DNA of 64,000 nucleotides from Alnus glutinosa (taxonomy: Eukaryota > Streptophyta > Magnoliopsida > Fagales > Betulaceae). The notes under the pieces were generated by a model. It did no database searches, was not told where the DNA came from, and worked only from the letters and a program-made list of their open reading frames with translations. Positions 44,701 through 57,200 of this stretch are shown here, piece by piece; position 1 is the stretch's first letter, and every line of letters begins with the position of its first letter. The stretch is taken from assembly GCF_958979055.1 (NCBI RefSeq), contig NC_084889.1, positions 8,921,761 to 8,985,760 of the forward strand, in the 5' to 3' direction. A program made the position numbers and the translations under genes.

Positions 44701-47692
44701 TAGAAAAGGAACAAGAATTTTATTATTATTATTATTTTATAATACTCCATTTACTGGGGACACCACAGAAGAATTCTGAATCAACGTTACCCTTCTTAGA
44801 CAGCCTATAGTCAACCCTCCTAATTTGGAGCAAAAACCTTTTTTCAGTCATTGGAATTTGCCGAATCGATTCTCTTCTAATAAAGCCTTGCCAAACCTAA
44901 TCATAACTTGATTCTTCATCATATTGTAGAGACGGTATCTCAACTACCTCTCCACAGGGTACCCAGCACTCACTAAGGATAATAATTTATCCTCCTCTCC
45001 TCTATCACAGGATTCATGATCTCCTCAGTATCAGAACAATGAGCAATATTTAAGACATCTGAAAACTCTGGTGAAATGAATTGCAACTCCAAAACTTTTA
45101 TCTTTGTCACAACCGACTCCTGCGTGGTAGGAGTTTTACAAGCTAGAGTTGAAGATGAGCTGCTTTTTCCAATCGTTGGTTCATCTACCACTTCGACTGT
45201 GTGGCGGTTTTCCTTGCCGAGTCTCTCCTCCTCTCTCCTTGCAAACAAAATGGCAGTTGTCATGGCTCGGGGTGTGTAGGTCTGAACTTCAAGTTGAATG
45301 TCCGAGCGAAAACCCACAATAAATCTCTTTATCAACCGTCTTTTCGTCTAATTATGGGCAAAAATAGATAACTAATATTCCCCGACTGTTGATGTCAACC
45401 CAAATTTTTTCTAACTCAACATCAATGTTTTCGAACTTACAAGAACCAAATTGGGGAACTTCCACCTTTATATGCAAATCCTTGATCATGATCGTTAGAA
45501 AGACGTATTCCTGGTGGAATCCGGTGTGTAGCTGATCCATAATGTTGTTCTTTGTCCCGTTTGCTGAGGGCTTGATTGATATGGTCATTAATGAACACCT
45601 TCAGCTGCTTGAAGAATTTTGGATCAAACCTTGACTTGAATGGGACCTCCTCTTGTTGGTGAAAATTGCTACTAGAAGGCATGGTGTATTCCCCTAAGTT
45701 TGAATTGCTACTAGGCCATAAAACCTTCTTTCTTTTTTATTTTTGCTCCCTGCAAAGACAATGTTACTCCTAAATTACAAAAAACCCAAGATAAGTCTCG
45801 TAGCCAAACAAGCCCAAGTAAAAACACTGGTCAAAATGAGGAAATCCTATTCCTATTGCCAACCATCCTTTAACTTGAATAAGAACAAAGCACTCTACCA
45901 ACTTAGATAAGAAATCCATGTAGCCAAACGGCCAGTGTCTCCTTCATTCCCTCTCGCCGGCTCACCGCCGCACATGACCATGCTCGGTGCATGAACCACC
46001 GTGACCCACTCTCGCACACAGTCACCGGTCCTTGCCGCCACACACGGTTACTCTATTGCACAGTGCACGCTTCTCCCCAAAAAAGCACCATTTTGCCTCG
46101 TGTCACTACTCCCGCGCAGCCATGGCAACTCTACCCAGCACCACCTACATTGCGCACCACTCCACACAGTACAACCCCTTGCACGATACTTCTAGATGGC
46201 CCCAAACACTCAACTCCAAGGGCACGTCACGACTGTGCTCTGCCAATGATACTCAGCTACTGCTTGCAGTATCCATCCACATGCACTGCACTGCTACACC
46301 CAGTAAACCACCTTGCATAGCACACCACGCACAACCCAGAGTTTGGTTCTTGCATAACTACTGTTTTTTTTTTTTTTTTTGGAAGTAAAAAGGATAATGG
46401 AATTGGCTTTTTTGGAATGGATTTAATGAAAAAGAGTGGTAGGGGGGAAAAAAATAAATAAATAAATAAGAGAATAAAATTTCAAGATATCGAACTGCTC
46501 TAATACCAAAATGATAGGAACTCGAGGGTTTCTATAGTTCAATATTCAAATAAAATGAAAAGAAAAATGATAACTCGATCACTTTGAGGGAATCAAACCT
46601 CCAATTAATCACTTCGAGGGGATTAACCTCCAAATGCCTTAGGCAACTTTGTATTTCTCTTTCATTAATTGGCCTTACGGCATCTACCACCTTATATAGG
46701 GAGGATTGCAACTTATTCTAGGAAAATGATTATTACATATTCACCTAGAAATGGGAAAATTGCAATCATGCAATTATTACATAATAATTCATAAAAATAT
46801 AGATATTGCGATAATATGCAATTATTATGATTATGGTAGAGTATTAGAAAAATATTATTCTAATATTATGGGCTATTATGGGGATCCTATCAAAATGATA
46901 ATGTAGTCACATAAACATATAGAACAATTGACAATTGAATGTGTATTGCTTCGCAAAATAATAAATAATCAAATTACCTTCTTAGGCATCGGAGCAAGCA
47001 TCCTGGGAATTGCATAAACATCTGTATCAGGAGGAGTAACATACATCTACAACCCAAGAAATGGAAAAAATCAAAATCAATAACTAGAGTAAACAACACA
47101 AAACCCACATTAGATTCAACAGTAATTCACATTCAAACCTCAAACTTCAACCCTAAAATTAGAAAAGGGAAAACCCACTACTGACCTCCCTGAAATCGTA
47201 GACATCGTTATCGGGGTCCGGGGGCTTCCTTATGAAGAAATCGCAGTCAAGCAAGCTGATCTTGTGGAACTCGTCCTCGTTGATCCTGTAATCCACGACC
47301 ACCTCGGAGTCCCATCCCTGCGTGGGCACGAAGCTCCTGCTCTGAACCATGGCAATGTCGCCGTCGCCACCATCGACCCCCGAGCCCGTCGCGAGGGGTT
47401 CGTACTCTATGTCGAAGTCTTTCTTGTTGTCTATCTCCTCGAGTTCCTCCTCGTCCATGTCGTAGTCGTCGGGGCCGCCACCTTCGGCGTCGCCGTCGTC
47501 GGTGCGAGCTACAAAGGGGTTTCTGCGAGACGGAGTGAGAGGGCGAACGTATGTACTTGTGGCCTGTTTGAGTGAGAGTAGTGGTCGCGACAGTAATGGT
47601 GGTGGGGAGTGGAAAAGGAGCAAGGAGTGTTGGGTGGTGAAGGCCGGGAATTGTAGGGATGAGAGGAGGAGAGTGGTGTGGGAGGTCGTCAT
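41794..47692 (-). CDS. PTAC6: plastid transcriptionally active chromosome protein 6 (pTAC6/PAP8)
   Basis: Six exons on the minus strand: 47692-47186, 47046-46978, 43854-43750, 42789-42670, 42083-41994 and 41910-41794. All intron phases are 0 and the total is 335 residues, close to Arabidopsis At1g21600. Residues 1-60 are Ser/Thr/Leu-rich like a chloroplast transit peptide. An acidic stretch (DDYDMDEEELEEIDNKKDFD) follows, then the strongly conserved core with VVVDYRINEDEFHKISL, DCDFFIRKPPDPDNDVYD, REMYVTPPDTDVYAIPR, SDYGCYNVTEPPIDAPRD and the C-terminal LRKLRDFSVSNWF. PAP8 is an essential accessory subunit of the plastid-encoded RNA polymerase needed for chloroplast biogenesis. Intron 2 (3.1 kb) holds an LTR element. 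The gene is divergent to the ubinuclein gene at 49948. Confidence 0.96.
44228..46897 (-). mobile_element. non-autonomous LTR retrotransposon in pTAC6 intron 2
   Basis: Direct terminal repeats at 44233-44569 and 46512-46892 start TGATAGGA and end TCCTATCA. They are flanked by AATTG (44228-44232) and AAATG (46893-46897), a 5-bp duplication with one change. Minus orientation is shown by a tRNA-Met-type primer site (TGGTATTAGAGC, 46508-46497) next to the right LTR and a purine tract (GGGTTGGGGGA) next to the left LTR. Only Gag-like remnants remain inside (45682-45437 and 45335-44973, the latter with GFRSDIQLEVQTYTPRAMTTA). No protease, RT or integrase is seen. The LTRs differ by many substitutions and indels, so insertion is old. 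Confidence 0.85.
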
Positions 47693-47756
47693 GGGGTTTT
47701 GGATTAGGGGGTTTAAGACTTTGGAGGGAATAAGGAGCTGGAAATGCCCTGTGGAT

Positions 47757-47773
47757 TATATATATATATAATA
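47757..47773 (-). promoter_or_regulatory. putative TATA box of pTAC6
   Basis: TATATATATATAATCC on the minus strand, about 65-80 bp upstream of the start codon. Position supports it, but it could equally be a short TA microsatellite. Confidence 0.4.
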
Positions 47774-49355
47774 AAATATAAATAAAATAAAATTGAACAT
47801 ATTCCCTTAAAGTAACACAGTTTACAAGGAACTCTCAAATTAGAGATTAAAAAAAAAATTAAAAAAAATGCTATTAAAAACTTTTTAATGAAACAAAAGT
47901 CTCTCTAAAAATTCGTAAAAAAATTCAGTGGATCTTGTAAAGACCCACGGTAGTGCTGTGAGGGAAATAAATATGTATACTTCTTTATTTTATATATATA
48001 TATATATATATAAAAGTTAATTACTGTAAATATCAAAAAATTAATAGTTATTACGCACGTCTAGTCCTCGATCCAAAATTCCTACAAGATAACCAAACGT
48101 CATAGTGGTGCGCCGCTAAAGGGGGAGGGGAGCAGCAACACTATTTCCGATGCTTAAGTTAATAAAAATATAAATATGAGAATGATAAAAATATGAAAGT
48201 TAGGGCCTTGGATTTAGCATTTGGCTAAACTTATATAGACGTGTTATTGGCTTAATTGGATGCCTGTGTAAGGTGAGTATCGTTGATTTAATGGTTGAGC
48301 AAGCATTTGATCGCGTTGAAGTATTTTAGGTGAATCATTTTTGTGGACTTTCATTTCCTTCTTTAGAGTAGTAATTTGTGGTCTCATAATTATGGGGATT
48401 TGTTGCCTCTTTGGTGACATGCATGTGACTCAAGTCAGATGCCTATTGGGCTTGCGGGCTCTTATATGAACCAAAAATTATGCTTGGATTGAATGGATAT
48501 TGGGTCGGCTATTTATGAGGTCAATGGAGAATGAAAACCTCCATTACAGTAGTTTTTCAATCTCTTATGCTATTTGTGTAAGCCAATAAAAATTAAGTTG
48601 AAGATAATGACTTGGGCTGCCATTTTAATTACTTTCTTTAAAAAATAAAAAATTGTTTGATAGGGAGAGGCTTGGCCTACTCTACAAGTTGAGATTGGGG
48701 TAGTTTGTGATTGGTTGTGCATGGTCACGGGCATTTCATTGGCTCACCATATGCTTAGCTTACTATTTGACCACCCAAATTGTGTAAATTTTATTATGTA
48801 CCCCCACTTGGATTATGAAGTTCAACAGGTTCCCCTGGCCCCTCTGATGTTGTTTCTATAGCCCAATGCCTTCTTTTGGTCCATATACTGGTCAAATTTC
48901 AAAAGGGGCGACTGTTCAATGACTGGCTGCCTCATAAATTCAACGGAATAAAAAAAAAATAGTGAAATTAATTAAATATTTTACTACTTTTTATTATTTG
49001 TGGGCTTAAATTTTCTTATACGAAAAAACAATAAATTTAATTATATAAATTAATATTCTAACTTCTAAACGCTTAAGATGATAAAAAAAAAAATATTGGG
49101 GGTGTTATAAAAGCATGATGTAGGGATGTAAAAGATCATATTAGAATGTCAATTTAAAATATTCATTAATACACCAAGGATTGTGTAACTTACAACTTGT
49201 TAATTAAATGTTATTGATGCTAATATGAAGTACTTACTTATTAATCTGCTCGTAATTGTTAATAATTTGGATAAATAATTACGAGAGAGTCACAATAAAG
49301 TCCATTGATCTCGATAAGTATTCGGACAGTTCGAGAACTATTTGAACAAATGGGC

Positions 49356-49364
49356 TATATAAGA
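49356..49364 (+). promoter_or_regulatory. putative TATA box of the ubinuclein gene
   Basis: CTATATAAG about 590 bp before the start codon; such a long leader is possible but unproven. Confidence 0.3.
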
Positions 49365-49876
49365 AAACCCTACTAAAAATACATTTTGAAGGGTGCAATC
49401 TTATATCGAAAAATGGAAGGACACATGTTTTATATTTGGCAATTGTTGGCTATTCTACAATCTTCCATAATGCTCTTACCCTATTAAGAATTTGGCCGAA
49501 GCACAGCCTTATTCCAATGGAGTCTCTTCCCCACACCATAAATCAGGCTTGTATTCAAAGTTGAAAGAAACAAGCCAAATTCGGATCCGCCCTATAGCGA
49601 GTACCCGTCCCATAGCCTAATCGCCTACCCAACCATTCACTTTCTCGGGAAAGAAAGAGCGAGAAAATTTTTGCAGTTAAAAAATCGTTTATTTTAATTT
49701 TATTTTAATTTTTTTTTCTCTAGGGGTAAAACTAAGTCAAAATCCCTCTAGTAAACATTTGTGTGTCCCGCGCAATCTCTCTCTCTCAAAACCAATTTCA
49801 TTCCCTAATCAAAAAAAGAAAACCAATTTCATTCCGTTCCCTTAGGCTCCATCTAGGGCTCACAAAGTTGCCCTAC

Positions 49877-49924
49877 ATGTGCTCAGGAGTCCCAATTCTG
49901 GAACCTTCGATTCGGACGCCCTAG
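49877..49924 (+). other. short upstream ORF in the ubinuclein leader
   Basis: The ATG at 49877 opens 15 codons ending TAG at 49922-49924, 23 bases before the main ATG. It is out of frame with the main ORF. It could lower initiation at 49948 if transcribed. Confidence 0.35.
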
Positions 49925-49947
49925 AATTCGCGACAGGCCCCGCGCCG

Positions 49948-51200
49948 ATGGAGGAAGAGAAGGCTGTTGGTGAATCGTCGAGGGCTTCTTCGTCGTTCGT
50001 CAAGGCCGGCGACCGGCAGATGTTCACGGTGGAGCTCCGACCCGGCGAGACCACCATAGTCTCGTGGAAGAAGCTCCTGAAGGACGCTAACAAGGTCAAT
50101 GGATCCGCCTCCACCTCCGCCCCGGACCCGCCTGCCGACGCCCGCCCCGCCCTCGAGTCTCGTCTCGCTCCGGTGAGTCCCTTTCACCTAATACACTCAC
50201 ATACACGTATATATGTAATTATGATATGTCTGGCCGTGGGTTAGGTTTGGGGACAGTGTAATTGAGCTTTGTCTAGAAGACGCAATATTTGAATTTTTTT
50301 TTTGGTGTTTTTGTTGAGACATTTATGTGATATTTAGCGTTAGTTGTGTTGCTGTTGTTGATTTGTGGGCGGTAATTATTGCCATGTATTTGGAGAAGCT
50401 AAGACTAATACTGGATTTAATTTGTTATTGTCTCTCTGAACGTGAATATGGGAATTATGGGGGAAGCTTAAAGGGTATTTGAGAAATGCATTGTTTTGAA
50501 TTTAACTTGTCGATAGAGTGAATTGGATAAAAAGAAAATGCCTGATTCGGAAAGGTAGGGTTGACCATCATATTTCTCTTCATTCTTTCAATGGCTAGGC
50601 CAGGCTCCACTCAGCTTCACCCAACTAAACCTTACTCCCAATTGAATGGGTTGGTTTCACGAGTCCTACTTCAAGCAATTGGTACCAGTTACATATATCT
50701 TGAGGAAGCAAGCTATTCTGGAATTAACATGATCATTACTGAATGATTCTCTAAAACCAATTTTCCCAAGTTTTAGGTGACCAAATCTTCGTAAGCTTTT
50801 ATGCAGTTTTTCACTAGCAGTGCCCTTGTTTCTTCCGTTTATTCATATTAGTTGTTGGATTCTAATTATTCTTCTAAACATATATTTTTTTTTTCATGGA
50901 AGCATATTATCCGTGCATCATGTTTGCACTGTTGTATATGTTTCCATGAATGAATTCACAAGTTCTTATTATTTTGTCTCACAGAAAGTTCAACTCTTGA
51001 TATTGTGTTTGGTCATGCTAGCTTTTGCGTGTATGGACTCTTAGTCTTCCCCCCAAGTTTTACACACAAAGGGTGCGAAGAAAAGTTTTGACTCTATGGT
51101 CTGAAAGAAGACTGAATATGCGGAGGGCAAATTTGTAGTCTAAATTTATAGCCTAAATGATGTAATGCACTTGGGATGAATATATTCTATAAATACCTTT

Positions 51201-51237
<37 letters not shown>

Positions 51238-54200
51238 CTTTTATAAGTAATCGCAAATTCATAAAAAAAAAAAAGAAAAAAAAGCAAAGGCGCAACTCAA
51301 GTACACAAAAAAGCATACAAGAGAGATACCTAGCTAGAAGCAAAAAATATCTAAAATCGCATGAAAGCTTGAAATATTAAAAGAGTCTTCAAGAATAAAG
51401 CCTTTAATTCCACCAATGTCCTCTCGTAGTCTTCAAAGCTCCGATCATTTCTTTCCCTCCAAAAACACCACATAAGGCCGGCACTATCATATTCCAAATT
51501 GCATCAAGCTGAAACCTACCACCTAGCGCTCTCCAACAAGCAAAGAGATTTACTAGGCATTGTAACACCCGTCTCACATTGGGAAGATGATGAGTAGTTT
51601 ATATAGAGTGGGTGGTTTATAAAGATAGTCATGAGTGCTAAGTCCTACATTGCTTCGTTACTAGGAGAAATACTTTTGTCCCACATTGGGAAGATGAAGA
51701 GTAGTTTACATATAATGGATGGTTTATAAAGATAGTCATGAGTACTATGTACTACATTACTTAATTACTAGGTGAAACTTGACTTTATAAGAGATTGTAG
51801 GAAAGCTTTAAATTGACTAGTCCTTTTCGGTGATAGCGCAGATGTGGCTAGTGTTTTTCTTTGGGTCATAGATGTATAATCCAAGTCAGCCCTACACTGT
51901 TGAAGATAGTATTCTAAAGAGCACTGCCAATCTCTCAATGGAGTAGAAGATGATTCACTAACTCTCCATTATTCTTACACATGTAACACAACTCAACCAC
52001 AACCACAATGACATGTCATTTCCTTAGACTGTCCATGGTGAAGATCTTCCCTAATGCGATTGACCAAGTAAAGAATGTCACTTTCAAGGGAACCTTATTA
52101 CACTAAATACTCCTCCAAGGAAAAAGAGTACTATCATGCGGAATAAGAACATTGTAGTATGATCTAACATCAAACAACCCTCTCTTGGAAAGGTACCTAA
52201 CAAAGCTTGTCTTCACCACACTGTCTTACTCTGATGAAATACAACAAAGTGAAGAACGGGGTAAATAGATCAACCTTCCAATCGTGAGCCGTTATGAGAA
52301 GTTAATATTCCAATGATGAGTGGCACTAGAAAGCTCTAAGTGGTCTACCATTGCAGCCTCTTTGAAACGGGCAATGCTATACTAGTCTGGAAAAGCTATC
52401 TTGTGTGCTTGATCTCCACACCATAGGTTGTGTCAGAATCAAATTTTGGAGTCTTTACCCACCTCGAAACTAGTATGCTAGAAAGCTCCCCTAGCCTGTC
52501 TTGATATGTTTTCAAAGCCTCACCCCATTCGACCCATGGACCTTATTTGAACACCACTACCCCATGCACTGCCATATGTAGAATCCACAACCACCCTCCA
52601 TAAGGCCTTTCTCTCATGAACATAGCCACAAAGCCCCTTCTCCAAAAGAGTTTGGTTGAACACCAGTAAATTCCAAACCCCCATCCTTCCTTCAAAGGTT
52701 AAAGTACACACCTTAGTCTAGCTAACCAAGTGAAATTTGAACTTTTCAATCCTACTACCCCACAAAAAATCCCATTGCAACTTTTCTATGCGATTGGCAA
52801 CACAAACCGGGAAAGAGACATTAGGTAGGCAGATTAGATAAAGTGCTTTTAATTAGTGTAACTCTCCCACATTTTGACAAATACACCCTTTTCGATCCTG
52901 CCAAACGATGCTCTATCTTCTCAATGATGTCATCCCAAATAGATTTGACCTTAATGTCATGGAATACATTCATGATGTCTACTTTAAGCACCTCCCAACA
53001 AGCTTGGAAGAAACCCATAGTAAAACCATCAGGGCCCGGAGCCTTTTCACAGTTATAGTAGCATACATTTTCCCTTTTGATAATTGACTCTCATACTTCT
53101 ATTTTTTGTATGCTATTTTGTGGTAAGCTGTGTTTTGCTTGGTAAAACATGACTTTGTGTCATATTGATGGTTTCTAGGCACACATAAGCGGTTATACAT
53201 TGGGTATTAATTTCCTTTTTCTTTGGATGACTATATGCCCCTATATAGCACCTTTGGATGTGGATATGCCAATATGGCTCCATGGAGACATGCATGTTGA
53301 TCTTTATGCAATTCTATATGGTTGCGTGCTTGGCCTTATGCGTGTTAAAGAGTGAGCTTATCTCCCTTTACATCAGTATAGGCAAATTTGGTTATGACAA
53401 GTATCTTTATTCTCGTGATTTTTTTGTTAATTTCAGTCATCTGCTTTTCTTCTAAATGTCCATGTGCCATTAGCTGTACATGTTTCATTATATACTATAA
53501 ATTCTTAGTTATCTTCACCTTTAGGGACAACCAACTGAAGATGAAGTGAATGATGCACCTGCTCCTCATCGATTTAGTGCTGTCATCGAGAAGATCGAAC
53601 GCCTCTACATGGTATTTTATGTCATTTGCATTTTTCGACTTTTTTTTTTTTTTTTTTTTTTTTTAATTCTAATTTGCGAGGATGTGTTGCAGAATCATTT
53701 ATTTTGAGATATATAATATGCATCAAAGATTCTGAGATGTGTATCTTTCAGTTATTATGCAGAGATATTAAAATATTTGGAATGTAATTTGCTAATATGA
53801 CAATGGATAATTTTCAGGGTAAGGATAGTAGTGATGAGGAAGATCTACATGATTTTCCTGATGATGATCAGTATGATACAGAAGACTCTTTCATAGATGA
53901 TGCTGAGCTGGTACGTGTCATTCATATTTTGCATATCCATGTTAATCTTTTGGAGTTTAAAGTGGTGTTATTCTGCTTAGAATATGGGTGCCTTAAAGTG
54001 TATAGTGCTTTATAATGTTTCTCACTACCTCTTCTGCAGGATGAATATTTTGAAGTTGATGACTCAGCCGTAAAGCATGATGGGTTTTTTGTTAATAGGG
54101 GGAAGTTGGAACGCATGTGAGTTTTGTTAAACCTTTTCTTGATTCTATTACAGTTGTCAGTGTCACATTTTAGCTATATTCTACTTTTTTTTCCTGCTTC

Positions 54201-57200
54201 TCTTATGTTAAGTCTGGTCATAGAGGCCACAATGCCAGAGCAATATATTCTTTTGTGATGGCCATCAGTATGTAGGCTTAAGATTAAAGCTGCAATATAT
54301 CTCCTAGCAGCTCGGATGAAGACCCGAGCAAACTAATTCTCCTTCATTCAAGCGCAGAGATGGGTTGTGCTACCTTGAAAACTCGCCCAAACTGAAGTCT
54401 CAAGGTTCTTTAGACAAAGTAGAAAGAGAACTTTCATCCTTCCCGGTTCAAACTTTGGTCATACTTAGTTCTGTACCCTTTTAATGGAACAAATCGCCAT
54501 TTAAAAACTTGGAAGTAGTATTATTTATTTATTTTTTATTTTTTTTAAAAAAAGGATTTTGACCAATTTTTTAGGGTTCTGTAACAGTGAAATGGTGGTA
54601 AATATTGCAGGGAGTTTCACAAGGGGAACATAGAGGATTGATTTGTTTTTATCCTTATTTTTTTATGCTACTTTTTATTTACATGCTTGTAGTGCATATA
54701 AAAAAGGTAGAAGTGTACACGATTTGATGTTGTTTGATGATTGCTACTACTAGTATTCACTTTGCATTGTTTATAATGGAAGGGGTTATGTAGCCCCCCT
54801 TTTCCTCAAAATTTACCCCTTTCAATTGTTTTCCTTGTGAAAAAAAAAAATCACATTTACTTTTATCAGGACAAAAACTGGACCATAGATTTGAAATCTC
54901 TAAATAATTTGAACATGAGAAAATATCGGGACCCTTCCAAGAGAGGGATTTTTGATGTTAGATCATTTTATAACGTTCTTGTATCTCATGATAGCACCCC
55001 CTTCCCTCGGAAGATTATTTGGTGAAATATGGCCCTTTTAAGAGTGGCGTTTTTTGCTCGGACAGTCGCCCTAGGGAAGATAGTCACCATGGATAACTTG
55101 AGGAAATGACGTGTTATTGTGGTTGACTGGTGTTGTATGTGTAAGAGGAGTGAAGAGTTTGTGCATCATCTTCTACTCTATTGTGAGATCGCTAGTGCCT
55201 TGTGGACTGCTATTTTTAGTCTTGTTGGGTTAGTTTGCGTAATGCCTAAAAGAGTAGTAGACCTTTTTGATTGTTGGAGTGGGTTGGGAGACAGTTCTTA
55301 GAGTGCAGCAGTGTGGAAGATGGTTCTGTCCTGTCTTTTGTGGTTTCTTTGGAGGGAAATAAATGATAGAAGTTTTGAAGACCGTGAAATGACGGTAATG
55401 AAACTTATGTTGTTTCTTTTTCACAATTACTATTGGACAACTGCTTTTGATCTTAAATTGCTTGATTTTCTTTTTCTAGCTAGGTTTTACTCCTATACAC
55501 TCCATGTGTATTTAGGTTGTACCTTTTGCGCTTATAATGATATTTCGTTTACTAATAAAAAAGAATTTGAACATGAAATGAGGATAAGATGGCAGGGTGT
55601 TGCTAAGCCATAGAATATGCTGTAGCCGGTAGGCTCGTGAAGGGTCACTTGGTTTAAGAAGATTTTCATAATGAACCTATACATTATGACTACCAATATG
55701 AAGAGAGTATTAGTTAACTGAGACTGTTAGGAAGTCTTATTGGTCATCTCTACCTCTTTTTTCCTCTCTGTGTGTGTATATGCGCACGCTTTTGTGTATC
55801 CACTTAGACCCGCATATTTATCTAACCAACAAATGCATGTATCTGTTTCTTATCTGTAATTTTGTCGTTTTACCAAGGTGTTGGCACTTATAGGATGTTG
55901 TTTGATTGTGTTCTTTTCTCTTCCTTTCTCTCAATTAATGACCTGTCTATAAAACTACTTAGAAAGGGTTTTGCTTTACATAATACAATTCTAAGCAAAG
56001 AAAGTGGGAGTAGTGAAGGTTTAGCTCTCAGGTGCAGCGACTAGACAGAGTGGAAGGATGAGGCCAGACCCGATTTTTCAATAATAAACAGAATTCCTTA
56101 TATACTTCTTGTATGATTAGTCAATGGTCAATGTATCTGTTTGCGCTGATATGCCTAAGGTGCTCAATATCCTAGCTTAATAATGGTATAGAGATGGCTA
56201 GCTGCTATTCCCCCCCACCCATTCCAATTGATAATAGATGATGGATGACAATGAATCACTAAGCAGGGGAGTAGAAAAGATTACTAAGATGGGCATATCC
56301 ATGTATACCTGAGCAATATGCACCAATTACAATAGATTAAAAACCTTCATGGGGAATTCGAAAGTCTAAGAGGATGTTTTAATCCTTAGGCACCCTGCAC
56401 AACTCCATTCTTGAAACTTTGTCTAGAAGAATATGGCCAAGACCTCGACAATCATCAAACATTCCCCCCTCCCCTCCTCCTCCTCCTCCTCCTAAGTCTC
56501 CATTCATTTTTTATGGTTCTTTTTATATTTAAGTCTTCGTGAACTTATTATATATCATTAACTTAAAAATTTATCTCCTAGAAGTTTTTGCTGGTTATGC
56601 TAAGAATGTTAATATTTTGGTTTTTTAAGAAAAATCTGTTCCAAGATTCTAGTTTGGATTATGTGCATCAGATTTCTGAGTAAGTTAAACAAAGTATGTG
56701 TTCATCTGGTGAGTTTGGCATGTTGTCTTTTCCTTTAACTGATTTTTCTTTTTTTCCTTTTACAAGAAACAAGCCTACTGTATTACCTAACCAGCAACCA
56801 AAGAAAAGGCGCAGAAAAGATTTGGAAAAGGGTCATGGTGGAAATGATGATTGTCATGCATCAACAAAACATGTAAAGAAGGATAAGATGGCAGCTGGAA
56901 GGATAGCAGCAACGCTTGTGAAGGACTCTTCTAGTCCTTCACAAAATTTGGATGTAACAAGTGAATATTTGCTAGACGTGAAATTTCAGAATCAACCAAG
57001 CGCTCCTGGAAGTTATTCCAAAAAGAAATCTGCTGATACTAAAACGATATTTGATCCTTCCCCATCTTTAAAAGTTTCTAATGGCGACGCTTCTGTATCT
57101 TTAGAAGTAAGGGACATTGATATGCAAAAAACAGGAGTCGTTCAGTCTAAGAACCTCGGTGACAAATTGAAAGATGTGGGTGGATCCTTTGAAATTTCAC

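Larger units (their letters stand above)
47693..49947. other. shared divergent intergenic region, pTAC6 / ubinuclein
   Basis: 2.25 kb between the two ATGs. A TATA candidate for pTAC6 lies near 47765, and CTATATAAG at 49356-49364 is a candidate for the ubinuclein gene. The ubinuclein leader is CT-rich (49775-49860). 47980-48010 is a TA tract. No coding sequence or transposon was recognised in 48100-49300. Confidence 0.5.

Noticed and set aside
45991-46388. Pro/His/Thr-rich open frames on the plus strand
   Set aside because: They fall inside the LTR element between Gag relic and LTR; overlapping frames with no conserved motif.
47264-47771. Plus-strand open frames opposite pTAC6 exon 1
   Set aside because: Antisense shadows of the GC-rich first exon; pTAC6 itself is unambiguous.
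51545-51935. Cassandra TRIM element
   Set aside because: The start resembles a TRIM but no 5S rRNA-like domain could be found.
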